In this document: positions 42,457 to 50,294 of the stretch, in pieces | How positions within the stretch are numbered: position 1 is the stretch's first letter | Layout of the letters: each line of letters starts with the position of its first letter | Assembly: GCA_963756525.1 (NCBI GenBank) | Contig: CAVWNR010000002.1 | Coordinates: 186,001-250,000, forward strand | Direction of reading: 5' to 3' | DNA from: CAVWNR01 sp963756525 | GTDB taxonomy: Bacteria > Actinomycetota > Actinomycetes > Mycobacteriales > Jatrophihabitantaceae | Length of the DNA stretch: 64,000 bases | Translations under genes and position numbers: made by a program | Notes under the pieces: generated by a model | Databases searched by the model: none | Seen by the model: only the letters and a program-made list of their open reading frames with translations | What the model was told of the DNA's origin: nothing

Positions 42457-44199
42457 TCAGGTCGCGCTGGTCAGCTCGTGCCGACGGCCGGCATGCGCCT
42501 CGGTTTCCAGCCGCTCGAGCAGATGCGGGTAGTGGTACTCGAACGCCGGACGCTCGGAGCGGATGCGCGGGATGAACGTGAAGTTATGCCGCGGCGGCGG
42601 GCAGGAGGTCGCCCACTCCAGCGAGTTGCCGTGCCCCCACGGGTCGTCGGCGGTCACGACCTCGCCGTAGCGGTAGGACCGGTACAGGTTGTAGACGAAC
42701 GGCACCATCGAGAAGCCGAGCACGAACGCACCGATCGTCGAGACCGTGTTCAACGTGGTGAACCCGTCGCTCGGCAGGTAGTCGGCGTAACGGCGCGCCA
42801 TACCCTCGGCGCCCAGCCAGTGCTGCACCAGGAACGTCAGGTTGAAGCCGATGAACGTCAACCAGAAGTGCCACTGCCCGAGCTTCTCGTCCAGGTAGCG
42901 CCCGGTGTACTTCGGGAACCAGAAATAGATCCCGGAGTAGACCGAGAACACGATCGTTCCGAACAGGACGTAGTGGAAGTGGGCGACGATGAAGTAGGTG
43001 TCCGAGACGTGGAAGTCGACCGGCGGGGAGGCGATGAGCACGCCGGTCAGGCCGCCGAAGAGGAACGTCACCATGAACCCGACCGCGAAGAGCATGGGCG
43101 TCTCGAAGGTAATCGACCCCCGCCACATGGTGCCGATCCAGTTGAAGAACTTGATCCCGGTCGGCACCGCGATCAGGAACGTCATGATCGAGAAGAACGG
43201 GAGGAGCACCGCTCCGGTGGTGAACATGTGGTGCGCCCACACGGTCATGGAGAGCGCGGCGATCGCGAGGTTCGCGAAGATCATCCCTTTGTAGCCGAAG
43301 AGCGGCTTGCGGCTGAACACCGGGACGACCTCGGAGATGATCCCGAAGAAGGGTAAGGCGACGATGTACACCTCGGGATGGCCGAAGAACCAGAACAGGT
43401 GCTGGTAGAGGATCGCTCCGCCGTTCGAGGAGGCGTAGACCTGCGCACCCAGATGTCGATCCACCCATAGCACGAGCAGCGCCGCGGTCAGGATCGGGAA
43501 CGCCACCAGCACCAGCAGCATGGTGACCAGCAGGCCCCAGCAGAACAGCGGCATCCGGAAGAACGTCATGCCGGGCGCACGCAGGCAGATCATCGTCGTG
43601 ATCATGTTGACCCCGCCGAGGATGGTGCCCAGGCCGGAGAGCGCGATACCGAAGATCCAGAAATCGGTGCCGACGCCCGGCGAGTTCACCGCGTCGCTCA
43701 GCGGTATGTACATGGTCCAGCCGGCGTCGGCGGCGCCGTTGGGCGTGAGGAAGCCCGCCACCGCCGTGCTGGCGCCGAAGAGGAACAGCCAGTAGGAGAA
43801 TGCGTTCAGCCGCGGGAACGCGACGTCGGGCGCGCCGATCTGCAGCGGCATGATCAGGTTGGCGAACGCGAACACCATCGGCGTCGCGAAGAACAGCAGC
43901 ATGATCGTGCCGTGCATGGTGAACAGCTGGTTGTACTGCTCGGGCGACAGGAACTGCATCCCCGGGCGGGCCAGCTCGGCCCGCATGAGCATGGCCATCG
44001 CGCCGCCGAGCAGGAAGAAGGCCAGCGAGGTGACCAGGTACATCTCACCGATCAGCTTGTGGTCGGTGGTGCGCAGCAGGTAGCCCAGCTTCGACCCGCG
44101 GGCGCCCGCGTCGTGAATCGGGAACGGCCGGCTGACGATCGGGCGCGGGATGAGCGTGTCGGCAGCGTCCGGCGTGCCGGGCTCGGCGGTAGTGGTCAC
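42457..44199 (-). CDS. ctaD: cytochrome c oxidase subunit I (aa3 type)
   Basis: A 580-residue, twelve-helix haem-copper oxidase subunit. Haem and copper ligands can be read in 'LFTMHGTIMLLFFATP', FWFFGHPEVYIVALPFFGII (CuB His and cross-linked Tyr), 'MTVWAHHMFTTGAV' (two CuB His) and 'YFIVAHFHYVLFG' (haem a3 and haem a His). The D-channel sequence is near 'NLIMPLQIGAPDVAFPRLN'. It pumps protons while reducing O2. In actinobacteria ctaD is often alone, away from ctaC-qcr, as here. GTG 44199 (VTTTAEPG) is the start; a C-terminal tail of about 60 residues is typical. Confidence 0.95.
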   Translation of the reverse strand: MTTTAEPGTPDAADTLIPRPIVSRPFPIHDAGARGSKLGYLLRTTDHKLIGEMYLVTSLAFFLLGGAMAMLMRAELARPGMQFLSPEQYNQLFTMHGTIMLLFFATPMVFAFANLIMPLQIGAPDVAFPRLNAFSYWLFLFGASTAVAGFLTPNGAADAGWTMYIPLSDAVNSPGVGTDFWIFGIALSGLGTILGGVNMITTMICLRAPGMTFFRMPLFCWGLLVTMLLVLVAFPILTAALLVLWVDRHLGAQVYASSNGGAILYQHLFWFFGHPEVYIVALPFFGIISEVVPVFSRKPLFGYKGMIFANLAIAALSMTVWAHHMFTTGAVLLPFFSIMTFLIAVPTGIKFFNWIGTMWRGSITFETPMLFAVGFMVTFLFGGLTGVLIASPPVDFHVSDTYFIVAHFHYVLFGTIVFSVYSGIYFWFPKYTGRYLDEKLGQWHFWLTFIGFNLTFLVQHWLGAEGMARRYADYLPSDGFTTLNTVSTIGAFVLGFSMVPFVYNLYRSYRYGEVVTADDPWGHGNSLEWATSCPPPRHNFTFIPRIRSERPAFEYHYPHLLERLETEAHAGRRHELTSAT

Positions 44200-44306
44200 G
44201 AACCGGCCCCCGGCGTGAGCCCAGGGCTGGAGCGGAGCGACGGAGACCGGCGGGAAATACCCCGCTGATCGTTACCTTGCCGAACGGTCATGCGCGCACT
44301 CCCACC

Positions 44307-44327
44307 GACCGGTGCGGCTCACCGGTC
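44307..44327. promoter_or_regulatory. inverted repeat upstream of ctaD
   Basis: Arms GACCGGTG and CACCGGTC (8 bp, perfect) flank a five-base loop in the 188-bp gap between ctaD and the ABC-permease remnant. It could be an operator or the terminator of the upstream fragment; nothing decides between them. Confidence 0.4.
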
Positions 44328-44387
44328 TGAACAGTAGAGACCGTATGACTGCTGATAGCCCAGCGCAACAGCCCGGGCACCCAAACG

Positions 44388-44500
44388 TCAGGACAGGCGT
44401 ACCCGTGGGTCGAGGACCGCATAGATGACATCGACGACGATGTTAGCGGCGACGATGAACGCCGACGCGAGCAGGACCAGTCGATGCGCCGGCGGCGCGT
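44388..44500 (-). pseudogene. C-terminal remnant of a peptide ABC-transporter permease
   Basis: The last 37 codons read PPAHRLVLLASAFIVAANIV followed by VDVIYAVLDPRVRLS and a stop. This is the C-terminal end of DppB/OppB-type permeases (the usual form is 'N-L-L-V-D-L-L-Y-A-V-L-D-P-R-V-R'). Upstream the frame runs straight into the end of the NUDIX gene, so the body of the permease has been deleted. No other transporter genes of the system are in the neighbourhood. Confidence 0.7.
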
Positions 44501-45034
44501 TCAGAAGCCGGCGTGCGCGAGCCCTTGCCGCAGCAGCACGCCCTGCCCGCCCGCCATCTCGGCGAGGACGGCGTCCTGCACGGCTTCCGCCGGGCTCAAC
44601 CAGCTCAGCTCCAGCGCGTCCTGCTGCGGCTCGCAATCGCCCTCGACCGGGACGACATAGGCCAGCGACACGGCGTGCTGGCGCGGATCGTGGAACGCGG
44701 TGACCCCTGGTGTCGGGAAGTACTCGGCGATCGTGAACGGCTGCGGCGACGGCGGAATCTGCGGCAGCGCGAGCGGGCCGAGATCCTTCTCGATGTGGCG
44801 GAGCAGCGCGGCGCGGACCCGCTCGTGGTAGAGCACCCGGCCGGAGACCAGCGCGCGGGTGATCGTGCCCTTGCCCGTGATGCGCAGCAGCAGCCCCACC
44901 GCGGTCACGCTGCCCTGCCCGTCGACGCGCACCGGGATCACGTCGACGTAGAGGATGGGCAGCCGCTGCCGCAGCGACTCCAGCTCGTCGCGTTCGAGCC
45001 AGCTCGTCTCGCTCTGCGAGGTCGTCGACGTCAT
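44501..45034 (-). CDS. DUF4916/NUDIX-like hydrolase
   Basis: A 177-residue protein with the NUDIX-fold segments 'GLLLRITGKGTITRALVSGRVLYHERVRAALLRHIEKDLGPLA' and 'HAVSLAYVVPVEGDCEPQQDALELSWLSPAEA'. The canonical GX5EX7REUXEEXGU box is degenerate (RVRAALLRHIEKDLG), as in the DUF4916 subgroup, so hydrolase activity is uncertain. The gene ends exactly where the ABC-permease remnant starts, which suggests a deletion junction just after its stop codon. Confidence 0.75.
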   Translation of the reverse strand: MTSTTSQSETSWLERDELESLRQRLPILYVDVIPVRVDGQGSVTAVGLLLRITGKGTITRALVSGRVLYHERVRAALLRHIEKDLGPLALPQIPPSPQPFTIAEYFPTPGVTAFHDPRQHAVSLAYVVPVEGDCEPQQDALELSWLSPAEAVQDAVLAEMAGGQGVLLRQGLAHAGF

Positions 45035-45078
45035 GGCGCTCTTTCTACCGCCCCCGGTCGCGGCCGATCAGCGACCTG

Positions 45079-45390
45079 TCAGGCGAGGCCGAAACGCTCC
45101 CACTCGTCTTCTCGGACGAGGTCGCGGTACTCGGGATGCTTGCCGATGTATCCGCGCACGAAGGGGCAGAACGGCTCGACGGTGCGGCCGCGGCTTCGAG
45201 CGTCGTCCAGCGTGTGGCGGACCAGCGTGCCGGCCAGCCCCTGTCCCTCGAAGGCGGGCTTGATCTCGGTATGGGTGAGCGCGATCGTGCCGCGGTAGAG
45301 GTGGTATTCGGCAAGGCCAGCGAGCGTGCCCTCGTCGTCGCGAATCTCGAACCGGCTCTCGGCCGGGCTGTCGGTCACCGTCGGCGTCAC
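45079..45390 (-). CDS. YjdJ-type small GNAT protein
   Basis: A 103-residue single-domain acetyltransferase of the GNAT_YjdJ/Acetyltransf_CG type: 'FEIRDDEGTLAGLAEYHLY', TIALTHTEIKPAFEGQGLAGTLVRHTLDDAR (acetyl-CoA loop with EGQG) and 'VEPFCPFVRGYIGKHPEYRDLV'. The Cys in PFCPF is the family's conserved residue. GTG 45390 is chosen because GGAGGAGG lies eight bases upstream; a GTG nine bases earlier overlaps that site. Substrate unknown. Confidence 0.85.
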   Translation of the reverse strand: MTPTVTDSPAESRFEIRDDEGTLAGLAEYHLYRGTIALTHTEIKPAFEGQGLAGTLVRHTLDDARSRGRTVEPFCPFVRGYIGKHPEYRDLVREDEWERFGLA

Positions 45391-45533
45391 GCTGACCACC
45401 TCCTCCGCTGACGACGGTATCGGGCGGTTGACCGGCTGACGCAGCCGCGTTCCTTGTCGATTCCGCCCACTGCCGCGCGTCGGGTAAGTGCGCCGGCACC
45501 ACGGCCGGCGCGGACCCAGAAGGGAGCACCGCC

Positions 45534-45827
45534 ATGAGCGAGTACATCTTCGTCTTCCGCGGCAGCCGGGAGCGCACGCCGACCGAGGCGGACCGGGACG
45601 CGTGGATGGCCTGGTTCGGCGAGATCGGCTCGTCCATCGCCGACTTCGGCAACCAGGTGGGCGAGGTGGAGAGCCTGGGCCAGTCTGGTGCGGGTTCGTC
45701 TGTTGTCGGTGGCTACATCGTGGTCAATGCGGACAATCTGAGCGCGGCCGTCGCGCTCGCCAAGGGCTGCCCGGGGCTGCAGCAGGGCGGCGGCGTCGAG
45801 GTCGGCGAGCTGCTCGAGGCCTCCTGA
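45534..45827 (+). CDS. YCII/DGPF-like small protein
   Basis: A 97-residue protein of the YCII-related fold: 'EYIFVFRGSRERTPTEADRDAWMAWFGEIGSSIADFG', 'VVGGYIVVNADNLSAAVALAKGCPGLQQGGGVEVGEL'. These ferredoxin-fold proteins occur as small enzymes or as partners of ECF sigma factors; no sigma gene is next to it here. AGGGAG lies before the ATG. Its stop is seven bases from the convergent dehydratase gene. Confidence 0.82.
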   Translation: MSEYIFVFRGSRERTPTEADRDAWMAWFGEIGSSIADFGNQVGEVESLGQSGAGSSVVGGYIVVNADNLSAAVALAKGCPGLQQGGGVEVGELLEAS

Positions 45828-45834
45828 CCCGCGG

Positions 45835-47100
45835 TCAGAAACGCGGGTGGGTGCCCGACCAGGACGGGTCGATCGAGTGCAGGTATCCGGCGTCGTCGCG
45901 GCGCCGGATACCGCAGCTCTGGTACTGCTCGTGCAGCCGGCCGAGCGCGTCGCGGTCCAGCTCGACGCCGAGCCCCGGCGACCGCGGCACGGGTATCGAC
46001 CCGTCGACGAACCTCAGGGCGCCCGGCTCGACGACGTCCTCGCTCTGCCAGGGGATGTGCGTGTCGCAGGCATAGCTGACGTTCGGCGTCGCGGCGGCGA
46101 GGTGGGTCATCGCGGCGAGGCTGATGCCGAGATGCGTGTTGGAGTGCATCGACACCCCGAGCCCGAACGTCCGGCAGATGCCGGCCAGCAGCTGCGATTC
46201 ACGCATCCCGCCCCAGTAATGGTGGTCGCAGAGCACGACCTGCACGGAGTTCTTCTCGACCGCAGCGGGGAGATCCTCGAAGGACGTCACGCACATGTTC
46301 GTGGCCAGCGGCATCGGCACTGCCCGGGCGACCTGGGCCATGCCGGCCAAGCCGGCGGTCGGGTCTTCGAGGTATTCGAGCACCCCCGCGAGCGAGGTGC
46401 CGACCCGGATGCTCGTCGGCACCGACCAGTTCGCGTTGGGATCCAGCCGCAGCGGGTGGTCCGGGAATGCCTCGCGAAGCGCGCGGATCGCGGCGATCTC
46501 CTCGTCCGGGGGCCGGACCCCGCCCTTGAGCTTGAGCGAGCCGAACCCGTAGCGCTCGACCAGCCGCTCTGCCTGCGCCACGATCCCGTCCGGCGTGAGT
46601 GCCGCGCCGTACCCGTCGGGCGGCAGACCGGGGTGCTCGGCCCAGCGGTAGAAGAGATAGCCGGAGAACGGCACGGCGGCCCGGGCGGCGCCGCCGAGCA
46701 GGTCGCTCACCGGGCGGCCGGTCGCGCGCCCCTGGGCGTCCAGGCAGGCGACCTCGAAGGCGGCGAACGTTGCGGCGAGCGCCTTCGCGGCCGTCGCCGG
46801 GCCGATCAGCCCGGTCGGCAGGTCCGCCGGCGCCTGGCCGACTGCGGCGGCGGTGCGGCGGCCGAGCTCGACCAGGTCGAACGGGTCCAGGCCGGGCAGC
46901 GCGGCGGCGACCCGGAGCAGGCGTTGCAACGACGGGTCGTCGCCGTAGGCCTCGCCCAGTCCGACGACGCCCGAGTCGGTGTGCAGCTCGATCACGGCGC
47001 GCAGCGCATACGGCTGGTGTACGCCGTCGGCGTTGAGCAGCGGCGGGTCCTTGACCGCGATCGGCGTCACCACCGCGCGGGTCACCGCCAGGTCGGTCAT
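45835..47100 (-). CDS. glucarate dehydratase-like enolase-superfamily enzyme
   Basis: A 421-residue enolase-superfamily protein. N-terminal capping domain with 'TPIAVKDPPLLNADGVHQPYALRAVIEL'. Barrel landmarks: 'FGSLKLKGGVRPPDEE' (KxK base), 'HPLRLDPNANWS' (Asp and Asn metal ligands), 'GVLEYLEDPTAG' (Glu), 'VVLCDHHYWGG' (metal-ligand Asp and Asn/His region) and 'GLGVSMHSNTHLGISLAAM' (His base). These are the glucarate dehydratase residues. The product would be 5-keto-4-deoxyglucarate. It is divergent from uronate dehydrogenase, so the pair forms an oxidative uronate route. ATG 47100 begins the domain; the long open frame upstream is spurious. Confidence 0.88.
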   Translation of the reverse strand: MTDLAVTRAVVTPIAVKDPPLLNADGVHQPYALRAVIELHTDSGVVGLGEAYGDDPSLQRLLRVAAALPGLDPFDLVELGRRTAAAVGQAPADLPTGLIGPATAAKALAATFAAFEVACLDAQGRATGRPVSDLLGGAARAAVPFSGYLFYRWAEHPGLPPDGYGAALTPDGIVAQAERLVERYGFGSLKLKGGVRPPDEEIAAIRALREAFPDHPLRLDPNANWSVPTSIRVGTSLAGVLEYLEDPTAGLAGMAQVARAVPMPLATNMCVTSFEDLPAAVEKNSVQVVLCDHHYWGGMRESQLLAGICRTFGLGVSMHSNTHLGISLAAMTHLAAATPNVSYACDTHIPWQSEDVVEPGALRFVDGSIPVPRSPGLGVELDRDALGRLHEQYQSCGIRRRDDAGYLHSIDPSWSGTHPRF

Positions 47101-47220
47101 CGGACGGATCCCGGGCCAAGCCCGGTCGGCAACGCGTGCGGGAACCTTGTCATGATGGCGATTCCTTCCGCTCGACGCCGCATCCAGTATCGCGGTGAGT
47201 TCAACATCTCGAGGAGGCCG

Positions 47221-47997
47221 ATGCCTACCGCCCTGATCACCGGCGCGGCCGGCGGCGTCGGCACGGTGCTGCGTCGCGGGCTGGCCGAGCGCGGCTGGCA
47301 GCTGCGGCTCTTCGACCGGGCGCCGGTTCCCGAGGCACCGGACGCCGTGGTCGCCGACCTGCGTGACACCGCTCGGCTGGACGCGGCCATGGCCGGCGTC
47401 CAGGCCGTCGTCCACCTCGCCGGCATCCCCGTCGAGGCGCCGTTCGCCGACATCCTCGAGTCGAACATCGACGGCACGTACCGGGTCTTCGACGCGGCGC
47501 TGCGCAGCGGCGTGCGCCGGGTCGTGTACGCCAGCAGCAACCACGTCGCCGGGTACGCGCCCGCCGACTCTGCTGTGTCCGTCGAGGCGCCGCCGCGTCC
47601 GGACACCTACTACGGGGTGTCGAAGGTGTTCGGCGAGGCGCTGGGGCGGCTGTACCACGAGCGGTTCGGCATGGACGTGATCTGCGTCCGCATCGGCTCG
47701 TGCACCGAACGGCCCACCACTCGCCGGCACCTGGCGCTCTGGCTGAGCCCGGCCGACGCGGTGGACCTCTTCCACGCCTGCCTCACCGCGCCGTCGCCCG
47801 GCTTCGTCGTGACGTTTGGCGTCTCGGCGAACACCCGGGGCCGGCTCGACATCGGCCCGGCGCTCGAGCTCGGCTACCGGCCGCGCGACGACGCGGAGCG
47901 GTACGCGGACGATGTGCCCGGACCGGAGCAGCCCGCGCCCGGCGACCCCTTCCTCGGCGGCGGGTTCACCCAGACGCCGCTCGGCGAGTGGATGTAG
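47221..47997 (+). CDS. udh: uronate dehydrogenase-like NAD-dependent SDR
   Basis: A 258-residue extended SDR: LITGAAGGVGTVLRRGLAE (glycine-rich NAD loop, residues 5-23), 'DLRDTARLDAAMAGVQAVVHLAGIPVEAPF', 'VVYASSNHVAGYAP' (Ser), and TYYGVSKVFGEALGRLYHERFG (Tyr and Lys of YxxxK, about residue 130). The absence of a long C-terminal nucleotide-sugar domain and the 'IRIGS'-like VCVRIGSC fit uronate dehydrogenase, which oxidises glucuronate or galacturonate to the aldaro-lactone. The dehydratase that would use the aldarate is divergent, 120 bp away. GAGGAGG precedes the ATG. Confidence 0.82.
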   Translation: MPTALITGAAGGVGTVLRRGLAERGWQLRLFDRAPVPEAPDAVVADLRDTARLDAAMAGVQAVVHLAGIPVEAPFADILESNIDGTYRVFDAALRSGVRRVVYASSNHVAGYAPADSAVSVEAPPRPDTYYGVSKVFGEALGRLYHERFGMDVICVRIGSCTERPTTRRHLALWLSPADAVDLFHACLTAPSPGFVVTFGVSANTRGRLDIGPALELGYRPRDDAERYADDVPGPEQPAPGDPFLGGGFTQTPLGEWM

Positions 47998-48010
47998 CTC
48001 TCCGCCCGCC

Positions 48011-48070
48011 GGGCGGCTCTCCGGGCGGCTCTCCGGGCGGCGCTCCGGGCGGCTCTCCGGGCGGCTCTCC
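48011..48070. repeat. five tandem copies of a 12-bp repeat
   Basis: The unit GGGCGGCTCTCC occurs five times in succession; the third copy has one change (CGCTCC for CTCTCC). It begins 13 bases after the udh stop codon and ends directly at the 53-bp palindrome. Read on the minus strand it encodes repeated Pro-Glu-Ser-Arg, but no ribosome site or gene supports translation. Confidence 0.9.
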
Positions 48071-48123
48071 GGCGTGATCATGTTCTTTGTGCAGGAATCC
48101 TGCACAAAGAACATGATCACGCC
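48071..48123. repeat. perfect 53-bp palindrome
   Basis: Two 26-base arms are exact reverse complements around one central A at 48097. The left arm begins GGCGTGATCATGTTCTTTGT and continues GCAGGA. It lies between the convergent ends of udh and the secreted-protein gene and could fold as a terminator for both. A related, imperfect palindrome lies at 57540-57588, sharing GTGATCATG, TTTGTGCA and the mirror parts. Confidence 0.9.
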
Positions 48124-48148
48124 ATGTCGGGGCGGCAGTTCGGGTGGG

Positions 48149-49858
48149 TCAGTGCGTCGTCACGTTGCCGCAGGCGAGCGGCTGGAAGAGCACGGTCGGC
48201 TGTCCGGAGGCGCCGAGGATCTGGCTCATCGCGCCGAGGTGGACGTTGAGGTACCAGCCGGAGGCCGGCGGCGCCGAGGTCACACCGGAGATCGTCGCGG
48301 TCTGGTCAGCGACGCCCCACCGGTTGGCCACCAGGTCGGGCAGGCCGAGCACGACCGGGCCCTGCGTGGCGCAGGAGCCGGCGTGCAGGTGCGCGGCGTG
48401 CTGCGAGTAGGGCGCGAGCCCGCTGACCACGACGTGCGCAGTGAGCGTCTCGGTGGCGCCGTCGTAGTGCAGCACCGCGCCGCCGTGCGCCGGCCCGCTC
48501 TGGTCCGACAGCGGCATGACCGACCGGTTGGTCGAGGAGCCGTGCCAGCCGGTGAGGTTCACGCACGCGACCGGCAGGTTCTCGGTCGGGTCGGTGACGT
48601 TGGCGCCGAGGTGGATCATCAGCGCAGCCTGGGACAGCCGCGGCAGCGAGCCCGCGCTGGTCAGGCTGGCGACCGCCCGACCGGACGCGTCGGCGGTGAC
48701 CGGCGAGAAGTTGACCACGGCCGGGCCGAGCGCGTCGCAGCTGCCCGACTGGATGTCGACCGCGTGCGCGACGCCCGGGGCCAGCCCGGTGATGTCCAGG
48801 TCGGCGCGGACCGTCCCGCTCGACGTCTGGGCCAACGAGACGGTGCCGACCGGCTGCGGCGCAAGCGTCGTCTGTGACGTGGTGCGGGTCGGCACGGCCA
48901 GCATGCCGTCGACGTTGTTCGCGGCGTCGGTGTAGAAGCCGACCAGGTCACCGGCGTCGTTGACGCCGTTGACGGTCGTCGTACCGATCCCGTTCGGGTC
49001 GTCGACGGTGATGAAGCCGTGCTGCGGCGTCCAGGTGAAGCCGTGCGTGGCCGCGCCGTCGCCGCTGCCGACCTGGTAGACGCCGACGACCTCGTCGGCG
49101 TCGTTCACCCCGAGCGGCTGGGTCATGCTCGCGCCGGGGAACGCCAGGTCGGTGATCTTGCCGCCGTCGCGCAGGAACCCGACGGTGGCGCCGGACGCGT
49201 TGGTGAAGAAGCCGGCCACGTCACCACGGTTGTTGATCGCTGTCGCGGTGACGCTGGGCGACGCTGCCACGCTGATCGTGCGGAACTGGCCGTGGCCGAT
49301 GTCGTAGCTGTAGCCGTGGTTGTTGCCGTTCGGGTCGGTGTAGAAGCCGACCGCGACGTCGTGGTCGTTGACTCCGAGCAGCTGGTTGACCGGCGGCGTC
49401 GCGTTGGCCTTGGTCGGGAAGTTGACCGTGTGGAAGTGGCCGTTCTGCGCCCAGAAACCGAAGTTGTCGTTGACCTGGTTGGCGTTGTTCATGTCCGACC
49501 AGAACCCGACGGTGACGCCGCGGTCGTTGAGGCCGGTGACCTGCGTCTGCACCGAGCCCGGAAAGTTCTCGTTGTGGTACGTGTGCCCGGCCAGCGTGTA
49601 GCCCTGGTTGGGATGACCGGCCGCTCCGGAACCGAAGTAGCCGGCGATCACGCCGTGCTGGTTGATGCCGAGCAGCTGGTTAAAGGTGGTGTCGCGCTGG
49701 TTGTCCAGCGTGTGGAACGTGTACGGCCCGGGCGGGTTGCTGGCCCCGCTCAGGCTCGCTCCGGCCTGTGCCGCGCCGCCTGCCGCCAGGGCGCCGAGCA
49801 GCGCGCCCGACGAGACAGCCAGCAGCGCGGCGCGTCGCCGAGCCTTCGATGTGCGCAT
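48149..49858 (-). CDS. secreted protein with HAF repeats and CHRD-like domains
   Basis: A 569-residue exported protein. Residues 1-33 form a signal peptide (basic MRTSKARRRAAL, hydrophobic core, AQA cleavage site). About residues 45-320 hold six or more repeats of the type 'GINQHGVIAGYF', 'GLNDRGVTVGFW', 'GVNDHDVAVGFYTD', 'INNRGDVAGFF', 'GVNDADEVVGVY', 'GVNDAGDLVGFYTD', i.e. HAF-type extracellular repeats expected to form a beta propeller. After a linker come two beta-sandwich regions ('LDITGLAPGVAHAVDIQSGSCDALG' and 'VVVSGLAPYSQHAAHLHAGSCATQG') resembling CHRD domains. GGAGGGGG lies before ATG 49858. Upstream palindromes at 49966-50022 may control it. Confidence 0.82.
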   Translation of the reverse strand: MRTSKARRRAALLAVSSGALLGALAAGGAAQAGASLSGASNPPGPYTFHTLDNQRDTTFNQLLGINQHGVIAGYFGSGAAGHPNQGYTLAGHTYHNENFPGSVQTQVTGLNDRGVTVGFWSDMNNANQVNDNFGFWAQNGHFHTVNFPTKANATPPVNQLLGVNDHDVAVGFYTDPNGNNHGYSYDIGHGQFRTISVAASPSVTATAINNRGDVAGFFTNASGATVGFLRDGGKITDLAFPGASMTQPLGVNDADEVVGVYQVGSGDGAATHGFTWTPQHGFITVDDPNGIGTTTVNGVNDAGDLVGFYTDAANNVDGMLAVPTRTTSQTTLAPQPVGTVSLAQTSSGTVRADLDITGLAPGVAHAVDIQSGSCDALGPAVVNFSPVTADASGRAVASLTSAGSLPRLSQAALMIHLGANVTDPTENLPVACVNLTGWHGSSTNRSVMPLSDQSGPAHGGAVLHYDGATETLTAHVVVSGLAPYSQHAAHLHAGSCATQGPVVLGLPDLVANRWGVADQTATISGVTSAPPASGWYLNVHLGAMSQILGASGQPTVLFQPLACGNVTTH

Positions 49859-49965
49859 TGGGTTTCCCCCTCCGTCTTGGGCGATCCCCGGTGGATCGCC
49901 GCCCGTCGAAGGTCTCCCAGCGGCACGGGTCGAGGCGATGGTGGCTGCACGCGTTCCGCGACACG

Positions 49966-50022
49966 GGTGCGGGCACCACCGCCCGTCGACCGCCGCGCGG
50001 CCCCGGACGGGTGCCGGCACCC
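49966..50022. promoter_or_regulatory. two GGGTGC-type palindromes upstream of the secreted-protein gene
   Basis: GGTGCGGGCACC (49966-49977) and the perfect 14-bp GGGTGCCGGCACCC (50009-50022) have centres 44 bp apart, about four helical turns. A third site of the same type is at 54945. They lie in the 254-bp gap between the divergent secreted-protein gene and the frame at 50113, beside a NarL-type regulator operon whose product is a candidate binder. Confidence 0.5.
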
Positions 50023-50112
50023 CTGTCTCAACACACCGGTTCGCACCCTCCTTCTCGCGGTACGCGACGGCAAGGGTGAGGCCAGGACGGATCACCTAAA
50101 TGGGGAGGGGTC

Positions 50113-50290
50113 ATGGACACCCAGCATCCGGCGGTGCCAGAGATCGACCCGACGGCGTTCTGCCCAGTGCGCTGCCCGGAGTGCGGCGCTCCGGCGGGCG
50201 CCGAATGGCACTCGCAGGTAGCGAGCACGAGCGGCCGGGTCGAGCTGCTGAAGCTGCGCTGCCTGGACCGGTTCGGCTCGCCTGACCGAA
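50113..50290 (+). pseudogene. truncated zinc-ribbon protein gene
   Basis: ATG 50113 has a strong GGGAGGGG site, and the first residues (DTQHPAVPEIDPTAFCPVRC followed by PECGAPAGAEWHSQV) carry a CxxC knuckle of a small actinobacterial zinc-ribbon family, then 'GRVELLKLRCLDRFG', where a second metal-binding pair (usually C-x-x-G-H) would be expected. The frame then runs antisense into the response-regulator gene for more than 300 bases without sense. I read it as a gene that has lost its C-terminal end. Confidence 0.4.
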
Positions 50291-50294
50291 CCGA

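Noticed and set aside
42304..43356. Plus-strand 350-codon frame rich in Arg, Glu and Val.
   Set aside because: Antisense to ctaD and alaX, with composition typical of complementary-strand frames.
48011..48070. Tandem 12-bp repeats considered as a CRISPR array.
   Set aside because: Units are contiguous without spacers and too short; no cas genes are in the window.
45835..48120. A 761-codon open frame on the minus strand that starts in the palindrome and includes repeated Pro-Glu-Ser-Arg.
   Set aside because: Only the last 421 codons are the dehydratase. The rest is antisense to udh and translates the 12-bp repeats and the palindrome; no ribosome site.
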